DNA of 64,000 nucleotides from Symsagittifera roscoffensis (GCF_963678635.1 NC_087063.1:61047850-61111849); one strand, 5' to 3'; shown: positions 45,195-57,871, numbered from the stretch's first letter. The notes: generated from the sequence alone by a model not told the origin. A program made the numbers and translations.

Positions 45195-45763
45195 ATGAAG
45201 TTCTCTTTTGTAGCGCTCATTTGGACTTTTTGGGGAAATTCACCTTTGGCTGACTATACAACAGTTTTTCTAAAGGCGCTTTCGGCGCCAATATATACTT
45301 ATTTGGAAGGGAAGCGAGTGCCAAAAAAACGCGTGTTTTTGGTCAAAACTTTCCGAACAGTGTCTAAAACGCCGTTTTGGCCCGTTTTTCCAAAAGATCA
45401 TTATAGTGACTGGGAGAGCACAGAAAATCAATTTAGCTGTGAATCCAAAAAAATCGTATTGAAGTGCGGATTGGTGTTTTGTAGAGGGTCGATTTCGTAA
45501 GTCGGAGCGATACTACGTGCATTTTCACCATTCTTTCGTAATCGAACGAGTAGCGAGATAAAAAGTTGAATTCTCTAAGTGAAGCGCCAAGTGACAAGGA
45601 TACGTATGGTATGTTTGAGTTTTGGCATCGATTTGGCCATTGTTCGGTTTCAATGGATTCTTTTGCTGCGATGACGGCTCCATAATTATTATCCAGTGAG
45701 GTTTGTGACAATAATTTTTGAAAATCCGTCCTACTTCGAGAAAATCCTAAATCCGCCCCTGTC
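45195..45763. mobile_element. hAT-like element remnant (GGCGGAT family)
   Basis: Ends at AATCCTAAATCCGCCCCTG, the inverse of CAGGGGCGGATTTAGG, a terminal motif common in hAT transposons. The interior shares GGCGCCAATATATACT with 49589-49610. The left terminus is not recognisable. The open frame at 45195-45500 lies inside this element. Confidence 0.45.
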
Positions 45764-45764
45764 T

Positions 45765-47663
45765 GAAAACGTATTAACTTGGCCTAAAAGGCTAGAAGTT
45801 AGCGGCAATAGCCTGAAAATAAGTCAAGTTATAGTCTGAAAATTAGTTACGATATAGTCAAACACGAATTCAAACCTTAATAGAAGAAGCGAAATTTGGT
45901 GGTGAAAAATTCTGCTTTTTGAGGATTTGATACTACAATATATAAAATTTATCCGTCAAAAACCAGTAAAAATACTACAATAATTTTCAACATTTTGTGA
46001 CGAGCAAATTTTGTTAATTCGCTTAGCCGTATACGGCTATTAATGCTTAGCCGTACATGAAAACAAAACTAAAACGGCAAGCAAACATCGAACTGCCTAA
46101 ATATTACGTCAACGGAAAGAAAAAGTCAACGGTCGCGCTTTTCGCAATTTTTTTTCGCGCGGGTCACGGTTAAGGTTTCTTGATTTAAACTTGGTGCGGA
46201 TGCATCTGCTTGGTGCATAAATTTTGAAATACCGAATAAAGCCGAAAAAAAAATTGAAGCATAATAAAATGGTTATAGTCCTGATTTGATCTGCATAATT
46301 GCTATCAGAAGTTTTTCTCTTTGTGGAATTGAAAGCTTATCTTAGTCAACATTTTTATGTTCGGAAGTGTTTTTTCAAAAATTAATAACAAAATGCTATT
46401 TAATTTTCAATGACTAAAAATCACACTGTCCTAAAATCGCAATTTTATTTTTTCACATTTTTTGCAAATTAGAAAAAAAATGAAAAATATCTTCAGTTAT
46501 TCTTAGATTGAATTTTTCAGCTAGAGCTGCTTCAAAAAATGTCTTTTCTCAAGAAAACTCAGCTCATCAGATTAAAGGATTATTAAAAATTTACCCAAAA
46601 AAATTATCCATTTCAAAGTGTTCCGAAGATTGAGAAGTTGAGAAAATTTTTTGTAACCCACTGGCGGTAACGTTTTGGTTTCAAAAATCTATCAGAAGTT
46701 TCCAAAATCATCACTTTTTTTCAAAATCATCAGAGGAAAATAATTTTGAGATGACGTACTAAACTTGGTGCTCTGTAAATCTGCTGATTTGGAATGTTTC
46801 GATGTGTTTGTCAAATCTCAATTTAACAGTAAAACATTTTTACTTTTCTAAAAAAAATATTGAGTTCTTTTATCAGTACGCTCCCACTGCTATTTTGCGG
46901 CAACAATTCTCAACAAAAATTATTTTAATTAAATTTTTGCTTAAATCACCTTAAATCATATAATTTTCATGGGTAACATTCAATAAAAAAAAATCAATGA
47001 AACAGTTTTTAAGGTTGAATATAATCTAATAAATTCATCTTTCTGTTTTTTTTTTAATTTTTTAGAATTTATAAAAAAAATTTGAAAAAAAATCAAAACA
47101 ACACTGAAAAAGTACGTTTTCTTGACCTTGTTTTCTTCAAATTTTAGCTATCACTTGAAATTTCAGACAAGAATTTTCGATCAACATCTGCAACTGATCA
47201 AATTTTAATTTTAAGAGTAAAGACGGTAACACTGATATCTTGCATGCAAGTTAGTTTTGGATGCTCGCGACTGAAATGATAGTTGACCCTCACTAGCATA
47301 TTAGTCAAAACGAAGAACCAAAAAAAATGGTTCAATTGTTTAGTTTTTATCGGAAACTTTTTGCGCAGCTAAATTAATCAAAATTGTTTTCTCCGAATGT
47401 CATTCTGTAGATGTTTTACCATTAGAAGTTTTTGATTTACTTTTTAATGCTGCCAATGTTCTTTAAAACCTGTAGCACACGAGAATTTGCAAAATTTATT
47501 GGAAAATTGTGGCTTGCTCTTGGATTAGGCACGAGTGCGCTTAGATAATGCACGAATGATATAATGCTTAATCTAATTCTTAATCACGCTTAATCTACTG
47601 TTGTTAGTTGTTTCCTCTCGATATTTAACGGAACTTTAAAGTACAGGTAATTGTGTCTAAAAT
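45765..47663. other. Intergenic, no gene seen
   Basis: Very AT-rich, dense stops. A short palindrome TAGCCGTATACGGCTA lies at about 46025-46040. Confidence 0.45.
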
Positions 47664-48158
47664 TAACTAGACTGCTCGTATTAGAGAGAAACCCTGGCTG
47701 TTCCGGCTGCCTTTTGAAGCCCAAAGAGCAGTGTTCGCCTAATAAAATTGATGATGAATATTTAATTTTTAAATATTAAAATTTTTTTATCAGCCCCACA
47801 CGCCATACAAAGGGACAGTTTTTGCTTCTAGTAACGTATCAATTATGACAAATAGCCTGCTTCAACCAATTTGGAACGATTTCAACGACGAACTAAATTT
47901 CAGCTTGCGTAAACAGCGCGAAATATCTCACGCTTTAACCATCTCCATTTGGCGAAATTGGCTAGCTTTAAACCCCCACAACTTTCCGAAAAAAGATCAA
48001 AAGTGAAATATCTTGAGCTCAAGACAACAATACCTTTCGACAGATATAAAACTTTTATAACTGATATATACACTTCCGTCGAAACTGGCTAGTTAAAAAG
48101 TCGAAATTTGTAGAAAAAAAACACAAATATTTTGTCACTTTCTTTGAAAGCGGAACGA
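47664..48158 (+). repeat. Family A repeat, diverged copy
   Basis: Has TAGACTGCTCGTATTAG, AGAGCAGTGTTC, the CCCCACACGCCATAC box, the TCAATTATGACAAATA box and ends near GAAAGCGGAACGAAA. The internal frame seen near 2060 is not kept here. Confidence 0.75.
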
Positions 48159-49448
48159 AAAAGTAGGAATCTCAGTATACAGTTGATTTATTTCATTTAA
48201 GTCGAAATAAAAGTTTTTGCAATGCATATCATAGGTACAGAAACGCCCTGTAATTACTTGAACTGCACATTGATGGCCGTTTAAATGTTGGAAGTCCCAC
48301 CCCGATTTGTAATGGCGTAGACCTCATATATCAAATGATTTATGGGTTTCGGAAGTTTTTTGCTTCATCGGCTAGTTGTGTCTCATTTGGCACACTTATT
48401 TCAATGTTTCTTGTCTTAATATCTTAGTTTTTAAGATAAAATTTAATGATGTCTGATCTTCCCGGGTACTGATTTTGTCATATACTCAGTTTCCCAATAT
48501 TTTGAAACATTAAAATCCTATATACATTTCTTGAATATTTTGAAACTAATGAAAAAAGCATTTTGAATAACGCTGACAATTATAAAGTATTTATAGATGT
48601 TTTTAAATCTATTCTCAGAGAAGTTAAATTGAAAGCTTTTGAATTCCTGAAAAAATGAGTGAATGATTTGTAGTCAAAACATAGTCTCAGAAGACAAACT
48701 TTCTACTTCATACGAATTGGTTTTCTTAATTACTCAAGAACTTATTAATCACAAGAACGATCCTGACAATAGTTGATAACAACAAAAAACGCAAGGTTCT
48801 CAAATTGTAACAAAAAATATGAAAAAGAACTACAGAAAAAGTGTTTAAATTAGTATTGAGAATGATTAAATAGCGTGGCATCGAATGCCCGTTGGCAATG
48901 CAACGACCCTTTGCGCTTTCCAACCAGTTTATTTGCCGCTAATTTGATCGAAATTTACTCTGAAATATTCTGTTTCTCATATTGAGTGTGTTTAATACTG
49001 AAGTTGTCTCGTAATTTTTTTTACCTTGATAATATGGAAAAAAAAACACTTTTTCATTCTCTTTTTTGTACTAAAATTTTTTCAAAAATGAATGTGAATA
49101 ATTGACGTTAATTAATTTTTTTTCTCTGAGATTCCAATTTTGGTTTTCTGATCCTACAGTTTGAATGGTAACTGATAGCGTTTTTGTTTGATGAAACGTA
49201 GCATGTTGGCTGAAATCCAACTTGGCGTAACTTCAGTCATTTCTAAGTCTGTTTGCTTTCTTGTCCAGTCACGAATTATTTTTGGATTTGGTGATTTTTT
49301 TTATTTTCAATTCCTAGCGAAAATCGGCATTGCTTAACGTAATTCCAGATACCTAAATAGTCGACTCATTCCTAAGTCATCGACTTTTTTTTCCAAGAAT
49401 TAGTTGAGGATTTGGAGGTAAGTCCATCAGAGTATTTGAGTTCATTGG
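48159..49448. other. Intergenic, no gene seen
   Basis: AT-rich sequence with no supported frame. Confidence 0.4.
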
Positions 49449-50072
49449 CTTAGACAGGGCGGATTTCGGGGGAGATCGGCAGATGCCCTCCTTTTAGGGA
49501 CTCAACCCCCTCGCCAACCAAAGTGTCCCCACTTTGGCATTTTCTTATGACATCCATTTTAAGCCAGCCAACCCTAAAATTTTTCAAAGGCGCCATGACG
49601 CCAATATATACTACATTACGAGGCCAAACTGTGCACTGGATAGGCGTACAATTTTGTGTCTGCAGGGGCGGATCTAGGATTTTCTCGAGGGGGGGGGGGC
49701 GGATTTTTTTTTTTAGGTCGACCAAATTGATTTTTTGAGCTCTCCCAAAGCACTGTTTTGCCCCTATTTTGGCTAAATTTTCTGCACCGCAGGCAAACTT
49801 TTGAAAAAACAGTCAAAAAAGCCGTTTTTGTGCACTTTTTGAAAAATTATGACAAAAAATCGCGTTTTTTTTTTGGCGCGCGCTCCCCCTCAAAGTTAGT
49901 ATATAAAGGCGCCTTCAGAAAAATTTTAGGTCGGTCGACCAAAAATGGATTTCTGAAAAAGTATCAAAGGGGGGACCCTTTGGGTCGGCAGGGGGTCGAA
50001 TCCCTGAGGGGGGAGGCGAAAGCCCCCCCCCCCCCCCGCCTCCCTCCCCTTCCAAAATCCGCTTGTCTTAAT
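49449..50072. mobile_element. Nested hAT-like GGCGGAT elements
   Basis: Outer ends TTAGACAGGGCGGATTTCGG and AAAATCCGCTTGTCTTAA are inverted. Inside, at 49664, a second terminus CAGGGGCGGATCTAGG appears. Runs of G and C abound. A 26-bp stretch around CATTACGAGGCCAAACTG (49612-49637) recurs inverted at 51837-51862. Confidence 0.5.
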
Positions 50073-50079
50073 GTTTGTC

Positions 50080-51840
50080 TGTATGTTCCTGGATTCCAAA
50101 AACTAATTTTCAAACATGTCCCAAATTGTAAGTGGATTCCACTTACAAAACTTTCGTGGATTCCGCGTACATATGAGTGTAACGTAAAATTTTGTCGGCA
50201 TATTTGTTGTGTCGAGGGTTCCGCAACAAGCGAATATAGCTAGTTGGTTTGGGTTCTGCAACTGTAAGTAGATTCGCAAAGTATAAGCGGAGTCCCAAAT
50301 GTCAGCGGATTTCGCAAACTGTAAGTAGATTCCGAACTTTGTTCATTACTGAACTTGCATACTGAAGTAAAAGCTAGAGCGGGAATTCTGATCTGTAGCA
50401 ATGCGGAATTTAAAAGCAAGGACATAATCCTTGTTAGCGGAATCCACGAACAAGTCTTAATACATTGGTGAACTAAATTGTGAATCTTTTAGTATTTAGG
50501 ATTATTTTTCCACCAGGAAGCAACTTTTGGGGTCATAGTTGTGGAAAGACAACATCTCATCACTTATCAAAAAATTATTTGGATTTGAGGGGTTTGAGAG
50601 GGTTTGGAATAAAATCATTATCTGGGATTAGTGATATGGTTGAGAGTGATTTCAAAATATGAGGGCAGTGTTTGATATGAGATTATATAAAGAGTTCAAA
50701 TCATGAGGGCAGTATTTGAGGAACAAAGAAAGCTGGTTGATATGCAAGTACCACAGGAATTCAAGACCACAGTTATCTAAACCACAGAAAAATATATAGA
50801 TTCAAAAATAAATGAATGTTTCGAACGGGCAAAAATGAAGAACAAAGATACCTGAAATGGGACGCAAAAAGTCAACCTACGTCATAGTTCCAGGAATCCA
50901 CAAACAAATCTTAATACATTGGTTACCTAAATCGTTGGATATCATCTTTTAGTATTTTGGAAACACAACACCGAATGATTTCAATATTTTGAGTCATTGA
51001 GTTAAGAGTGTATGGAAACACAACACACAGCATATCGCCAAATTAGGTCAGTATTTGGGATTGCGTCAATCCCAAATACTGAATTTAGAAGCATAACCCC
51101 GAAAAAATACAAAAATTGTAGTCGTTGGGTTGGGAGTGTATGGAAACACAACACACAGCATATCGCCATGATAGGTCAACTTTTGGGATTCCATCGATCC
51201 CAAATACTGCTCAGTATTTGGGATTGATGGAATCCCAAAAACTGGAATGAATTGGAACAAATGTGGAATAAATTCTTTATTTGGAGTCATTAGGTTGAGA
51301 GTGATTAGAAACCCAAGGCATAGCAAATCGTCGAATTGGTTCAGTATTTGCGATTTCATCGATTCCAAATGCTGGTCAGTAATTGAAGTTCCATTAATCC
51401 CAAACACTGATCTAGTAAATTCTTATTCAAATGAAATAAAATCATTTAATTAAAAGATTTAATTCTAAACGCTACTACATATATGCATATATGTAAACGG
51501 AATCCGCAAACAAAATGCGGTTTCCACTTACAATTTGCGGATTCCACGTACACTTTGCGGATTCCACTCACAGTTGAGGATTCCGCAACAGCTCAATTTA
51601 ACTATACACATGTCTTATTGTTTGTTTGTGGACTCCACAAACTGTTTTGAATTCCGCAAATACGGTTGCGGATTCCGCAAACTCGTCTATTTTTGGAGCG
51701 ATTTTGAGCGGAACAGTGTTTTAAGTATTTGTTTGTGGAATCCATAACATCAAAGAAGATCAAAGAAAAGTAGCAATGATGTTGATTGCGCCACAAATCT
51801 GATTTTGGCCTGTTGTGGAATCCGCATAGAATGCACAGAA
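50080..51840. repeat. Degenerate GGATTCCGCAAAC array with palindromes
   Basis: The word GGATTCCGC or its inverse, often beside AAACTGTAAGTAG, recurs dozens of times at irregular spacing. Within it are hairpins built on CAGTATTTGGGATT and its inverse (51049-51085 and 51180-51245), and a GTATGGAAACACAACACACA word repeated at 51010 and 51138. Confidence 0.6.
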
Positions 51841-52075
51841 TGCACAGTTTGGCCTCGTAATGTAAATTTGAAGAGTAGCGTGCGCTAAAAAAATGCATTT
51901 TTATGTCAAAATTTTCAAAAGTAGCCCAAAACGGCATTTTTGACCTGTTTTGTTTTTTTAATGCCTGTGGCGCAAAATTTCTTGGTAACAACATGTGTGG
52001 TAGCGCTCGGAAAGTTTTTGAAAATCCGCAACCACCTGTGATAAAATCCTAGATCTGCCACTGGGCTTAGAAGCA
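51830..52075. mobile_element. hAT-like right end
   Basis: Ends AAAATCCTAGATCTGCCACTG near 52050-52072, the inverse of the CAGGGGCGGATCTAGG terminus at 49664. It may be the far end of that element, with the GGATTCC array between them. Flanking 8-mers do not match. Confidence 0.4.
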
Positions 52076-52079
52076 TATT

Positions 52080-53155
52080 ATCTGAGTTTTGTTAAAGATA
52101 CCTAGAAGTTACATTCAAAGTCAGCTGATTTGATTTATCTATGTTAAATCACAAATTATCTATGTTAAATAACAATGGTCATTTAAACAGATGTACAATA
52201 TAAGTACGAGAATCAATCATTTTTAAACATAGTTTTGTTTTCATTACTATTAAGAAAGACAAAAATTGGACGGAAATTATTATGAGTGTTGTAAATAATC
52301 GTAGTTACGAAGAAATGGATAATTTTTTCTTATTGTTGTAGTGTGTTCTTTGGCTATTACTAATGAAGTTCATAAAGTTTTTTGGTTTTTACAGAGAAAA
52401 CCAAGTGTGACAAAGGGGTCCGATATCACACTAATTCTAACCAAAACAGCATTTAAGTAAATCAATAGTAGCTGCTCGGTCGTTTTCAAGATGTTTTCTA
52501 AAAAACGTATTTGATCTGCCGCAATTGTGCTAACTTATTCGATATTGTCACCGAAGCATTGAATTTAAAAAATTTGACGCTACCGAGGGGAGCTTCTTGG
52601 GACTCCAGATGGCGTGCCTTATGATGAAGAGAGTGTTTGAAGATTAATTTCAGCCAATCAAAACTGAGTATTCAAAATCCTCCAAGAAACTTGCAAAAGT
52701 CTCCAATTAAGCAAAATCTTAAATTGGTTCTCATAACATTATACTTTGTTTTCATAATTTAACTATAGAAGTTAAGCCTTTAAAGTCGAAAAGTTTCATT
52801 TGTGATAAGTTACGCCAAGTTGTTGGTGTTGATAATTGGTGCACGCAAAATTTCCAACTTTCTTTTAATGAGTAGCCGGTAGGTATTTCCAAAATTCGAC
52901 TTTTAAAAAATAACTGTTCCGACTTTGGAAGAAAGTGAGGAATGTATGTGCCCGAGGGTGTTTTTTATTCAGACCGATTTTAGAAAAATTGACTGCGTAT
53001 GGGCATCGATCCGGAAATCGTGGGATTGCCATGCAAGGATGCTTGCGCAATAAGAACATAATTTCGCCAAAAAAAGATTAAACCCAAAACTAAGACTCAC
53101 GTAATTAGTTGATTAACTAACACAATGACTGTTTGTATATAGAATTGGATAAGTA
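52080..53155. other. Intergenic with family A right-end fragment at 52911-52985
   Basis: TAACTGTTCCGACTTTGG through CCCGAGGGTG matches the right end of family A in minus orientation. The rest shows no gene. Confidence 0.5.
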
Positions 53156-53205
53156 TTTTTGTGCAAGATATCTACTATGCGAATTGTAGATATCTTGCAC
53201 AAAAA
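53156..53205. repeat. Perfect 20-bp inverted repeat (hairpin)
   Basis: TTTTTGTGCAAGATATCTAC at 53156-53175 is exactly inverted at 53186-53205 around a 10-base loop. A transcript would form a stable stem-loop. Confidence 0.9.
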
Positions 53206-53296
53206 TAGATTGGGTTTTATTGTGAAAGTGTTTGTTCTATCTATGACAAGTTAAAACAAGTTAAACTTAGTTATCAAAATTCTGGTTGTTAACCTC

Positions 53297-54430
53297 CCCG
53301 CACTGACAAAAATGGATTAGGATCAATTTTAGTATGAAAAAAGTACGTTGATTAAATTTAAATCGATTTTAGTATAAAAAAAGTATGAAGATTAAATTAA
53401 AAAGATGAAGATTGATTTGGATCAATTTAAAATCGATTCAAATTTGATCTTAAATCCCAGCTAAATAAATTGATCCAAATCGATTTTAAATCAATTAAAT
53501 GCATTTTTTCCAGTCTGAAATTGTTTTTATTTTTAAAGGGATTAAAACGGATTTAAATCGATATAAATTGATTTTTTTTATTCGAGTTTTATCAGTTTCA
53601 AAATTTTATTGCATTTTTTTCTTGCCTATCAGTTTTCATTTTACATCCATAGCGTATTGTAGCACAAAAAATACCAAATAAAATGACCAAAATATCGATA
53701 AAGTTCTATTAGTTTCTTGCATATTTTGAGTTCAAAAACTGATCTATATTGACCCTTTTCTTGATTCGTTTCATAAGTTGTTGCTTAAAATCTGATTTAT
53801 TTTCGTGATTTTTTTTGCATATTATTGAGATCGCAATTTAATTTTACCTGACCTTTTTCTGGTTTGTTACAAAGTTTTGCCCATAAACTGATTTACAAGG
53901 GTTTTATATGATTTTATTGCGAATTTTTGAGCTTAAAACCTGACTTGTGTGGATCATTTTATTCAACTCTATAACATCTGGCACGAGTGTTTATATTTAG
54001 GAAATCGAAAATAAAAAATTTCAAGAAATTTTTTAAAGGGTATGTTTTTTCGCCATGTTAGCAAAAAAATCGATTTTAGTGTGTCATAAAATCCATCGAA
54101 ATCGATTCAAATCGATTTTTTAGACACTTAAATTGATTTAAAATTTTCAAAAAAATCGACTTATATTGATTTAAAATGGATTTAAGTGAGATTCTGATGG
54201 ATTTAAGTGAGATTCGGATGGATTTCAGTGAGTCGGAAAATCCATCGAAATCGATTTAAATTGATTTTTTTAGACACTTAAATCGATTTAAAATTTTCAA
54301 AAAGATCGATTTGAATCGATTTAAAATCCATTTAAGTTCGTAAAATGTACATGGTTAATCAATTTGGATCGATTTAAAATCAATTTAAAATCAATTTAAA
54401 TCGACCGGAAACCATTTCTGTCAGTGCGGG
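53297..54430. mobile_element. CCCGCA-terminus transposon, copy 3
   Basis: CCCGCACTGACAAAAATGG at the left and CCATTTCTGTCAGTGCGGG at the right, flanked by TC on both sides (53295-53296 and 54431-54432). The interior is a 1.1-kb mosaic in which AAATCGATTTAAA-type palindromic repeats replace the ATAATCGATTATAAT repeats of copies 1 and 2. No coding sequence. Confidence 0.8.
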
Positions 54431-54432
54431 TC

Positions 54433-55129
54433 ACTTGTAATAGAAAAAACGGAAAAACAATAGCGATTGTGTTTTTCGACTTTCTAATTAAGATAATTCT
54501 TTTTAAGAAAACTCATGACAACTGGATCATTTTTGGTATTATTGATATGCTGATAAAAACTACTGTTAGAAGATGCGTTTGAATTGGTACTTTGTTTTGT
54601 CAATTTTTTTTCCAAAGTGGGTAAAACTTTGCATATTAAAAATTGTTACAGCTTATTTTTGTTCCGATTTTTTTATTTGTGTTTGTTTTTTGTTCTCAAT
54701 GTTTCCATTATCCAGATTTTTCTGCACCTTTTTTGAAAAAAGGGGCGAAATGTTGCGGCTCGAGGTGCCTTTTCTCCAGGAAATTTTGAATTTTCAAGAG
54801 GCCATTTTGGCAAAAACTTTTATAACTTTGGAACAATTTTGTTATACTAGGCTGAAAAGAAGTTTTCATCTGCAACTGTCGGATTCAAAATTATCAAAGA
54901 TGGGACTATTTTGATAAACATACTTGAAGTTGGAGTAATAAAAGCGCAAAATGTTTCGTTCTATTAAATCGTAACCAATAATTTAATCCGTTCCAAAATA
55001 AGTTGAGACAAGCAAATTGCTACGTTATCAATTTACTAGAAAATAGTATGAGAAAAAATTTTTTACCGTATGCTGCGATATTTTTAACAAGCTAAAAGGA
55101 CGCGAAGCTTTAATAGTTTTTTTTTCGCT
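54433..55129. other. Intergenic, no supported gene
   Basis: A 113-codon plus-strand frame (54573-54914) with Phe/Leu-rich composition and ATG start lacks any motif; AT-rich DNA gives such frames. Confidence 0.35.
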
Positions 55130-55220
55130 TCTTACTTGTCAATTTTTTCAAGAAAACATTTTCATTGACGTTAAAAGTCAGTCAAAAATATTGAATTATG
55201 CCGTAATACGAGCAGTCTTG
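55130..55220 (-). repeat. Family A left-end fragment
   Basis: GACGTTAAAAGTCAGTC followed by TAATACGAGCAGTCTTGA matches the left terminus in minus orientation. With the right-end fragment at 52911 it could bracket a longer, interrupted copy. Confidence 0.55.
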
Positions 55221-56939
55221 ATAAGTTCAAGTTTAATTGATTAAGAATTTTGAATAGTTTATAATCAAAATGAAACGAATTTTTGAAAGTGACAAAATTT
55301 TTGTGCTCTAATTGATGCTTCGTTTCTAGTTGCATTGAAAAAAGTGATCAACTTTTCAAAATTCAAACCATTAATAAACCTATTAGTAGGCAGAAACTGA
55401 TTCTTTATAAGTATAAGAACATCCGGTTGTTCTTCAAGAAAAAGCACAACTTCTTTTTAAAAAAATTAAACTTTTTTCTAGTTTTGTCAGATTAGCTTCT
55501 AACTTTTTGTTCATGATGTGGGGGGAAAGAAATTTCTGTTTCTTGTAACACTACTGTTGTCTTTTCTTCACTGCATTCATCTTAACAATTTAAATCACGA
55601 AAAAAATTAATAAAAAACGAATAAAAAGTTTCAACGCTATAAAACCTACATAATTTACTGCTTCAAAAGCTAGTGTTGCCAATTTCAGTAGAATTTGAAG
55701 TTTTTTTTACACCGCTTGCTCTCTTCTTTGTAGTGACTGTCACTGAGTTAAGAAACAAATTTTTTCTCAGCTCAACCGGTTTTTCTCAACACAGGGGAAA
55801 ATATTTTAAATATCGATTGAATCCCGACTTAAAATTATTTATATGGTCTACCATTCAGCATGGTTTGAATTCGTTTGTCGCACTTGGTTTCATGTATAAA
55901 AAAGGGGTTACACGCCGAAAGCTTCGAATATGAAGCTTCGTGATCCAAAGCAAATCTAAAAAAAAAGATTTTTCCAAAAATTTAATTAAAAAATTTACTT
56001 CGAAGAGGTTCAATGGATAATGAAAAAATCTCAAATAGCAAGCTTCGCTGATGTGATATTTTTTGTAGTTCCAAACTTTGAAGAAAATGAAAGAAATGCT
56101 ATTGGCGTTTATTTTTTTAAGACTGATTTCTGCTATGAAACTAATTTTCAGTAGTTTTTCTCATGCCAAGTTACGGACTTGGATCAAATAAAAGATTTGC
56201 TCTGCCCGTGGATACTTTTTGAACACTACAGGGTCTTAAAAAAATTGTAATTTGAAGCTAAATAATACGAGCTGTGTTTTTAATTTTTTTTCCAGCTACA
56301 ATGTGTAGTAAGCGATAATTTAATATAGCTAGATTCAATCAAAAACTAATTATGGCATGTTTAATGGTCTAAGCAACGTGTTAATAAGGACTATTTTTGT
56401 CTCAGTTTTTTTGATGTAGTGCTAAAGAGAAGCAGATTTAAAAATAAACAAATTTCGAAAATCTTTTTAATGAGGGTTTTTCGAAACCATTCTTTTCATT
56501 AAACTGCATATTGAATGACGCAACATATAAGACGTAAGTTGTTTTCATGTTTTTCAAATTAAATGTATAAAATTGACTTTACTAGCAAAAATTATCACCT
56601 ACAATCATTAATTTAAAAATATATAACCTAGTAAAACTGTCTATCTACTTATTTATACTAATTGGCGTTTTTAGATGACAACTGTGCGTTTTCAATATGC
56701 AGCCAAAAAAAATCAATAATCTGATCTCTGTTACCTCATGTTCGAATTCTAGCCTTAATTGTCTGGTCAAAGTGTGGTTCATTTTATGATTGCGGCGGAA
56801 ATTACCATTTTAAAGACAGTAGGCCGAAACAAGGGCTCCGGAATATCCCGCTAAAATTTTAAACTGCGATTAGCAATCGCTTGTAGACAAAATCCTCCTA
56901 AAACAACTGGATTTCAATTTTTAAAAAATCTTTACTGTC
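55221..56939. other. Intergenic, no gene seen
   Basis: AT-rich sequence. The frame at 55673-55933 starts at TTG and has no supporting signal. Confidence 0.4.
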
Positions 56940-56979
56940 ATGGACCACTGGGGTAGCTGGGGATCTTTTGGAACTCAAG
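56940..56979 (+). CDS. Possible short first coding exon
   Basis: ATG followed by 12 codons rich in Trp, Gly and Ser, then a strong donor CAAG/GTAAGAG. Too short to classify; supported only by the start and donor. The 57129-57341 frame downstream is not joined to it by an obvious acceptor. Confidence 0.25.
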
Positions 56980-57391
56980 GTAAGAGTTTTATTTATGGAA
57001 TTAACATGGAAAACAACTCATCGAAAACTTTGAAAAAATTACTCTTAAGCTGCATCTGAACTCTTGATTGTGGCAGGCTGCTCTTCAGTTTTTGATTCAT
57101 AGTTTTACACTCATAGTTTTCTCTTTTTTTGATGAATATAGCAGTTGGTCTGCAAGTAAACTTTTGCAATGGAAAAAGACTAATTTTAATTTATTATTTG
57201 ATCTCTAGCCCCGAATGGCACATAAACCAGAGTTTTTATTTTTTAAATACGTCAAACCATTTGAAAACAAATTATTGGGGATACATTTTTGAATCTAATT
57301 CAACGAAATTTGTATATAACTATGAATCCAATGTACATTGATTGTGCACGGTTTTTTCCAACATCGAGAAGCTAATTGACGACGAATACCA
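56980..57391. other. Intergenic, no gene seen
   Basis: AT-rich. The 70-codon frame at 57129-57341 (Asn/Tyr-rich, starts at ATG) has no supporting signal. Confidence 0.35.
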
Positions 57392-57871
57392 ACAAGACTG
57401 CTCGTATCAGGGCGAAGCCTTGAATGTTCCGACTGCCTTTTAAGGTTTAAGGAGCAGTAATAACATTAAAAAACTCAATGAAGTAAAACAAAATGAAAAT
57501 TTTTTCTTCGAAAATTTGAAATTTTTTACGAAAATCATCCCCCCACACGCCATATAAAGTACAAAAGGATAGATTTCGCTCCTTGTTACAAATTAATTAT
57601 GGCAAATAAGCTTCTTTCAACAAATTTGGAACGATTTCTAAGACGGATTAACTCTCCGCTTACGCGTTAATAGCGCGAAATATATCGCTCGTTAATTGTT
57701 TCAAATTGGCCAAAATGGCAATCTTTAAACCCCCGTAACTTTACGAAAAATGATCACAGGTGAAATATCTTTTCAAATTTGAGCTCAGGACAACAAAACT
57801 TTTCGAATGTTAAAAAACCCACCCCGAGCACAAATATTCCGTTACTTTCGTATCGAAAGTCGGAACAATAA
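57392..57871 (+). repeat. Family A repeat, best-preserved complete copy
   Basis: Reads from ACAAGACTGCTCGTATCAGG to CGAAAGTCGGAACAATA, 480 bp. The left end can fold by ACTGCTC (57397-57403) with GAGCAGT (57452-57458). The right end folds by ACTTTCG (57844-57850) with CGAAAGT (57854-57860). There are no terminal inverted repeats and no clear target duplication. Confidence 0.85.

Noticed and set aside
54573-54914. 113-codon ATG frame
   Set aside because: Hydrophobic low-complexity composition, no splice signals, and no similarity to any transposase or host domain that I know.
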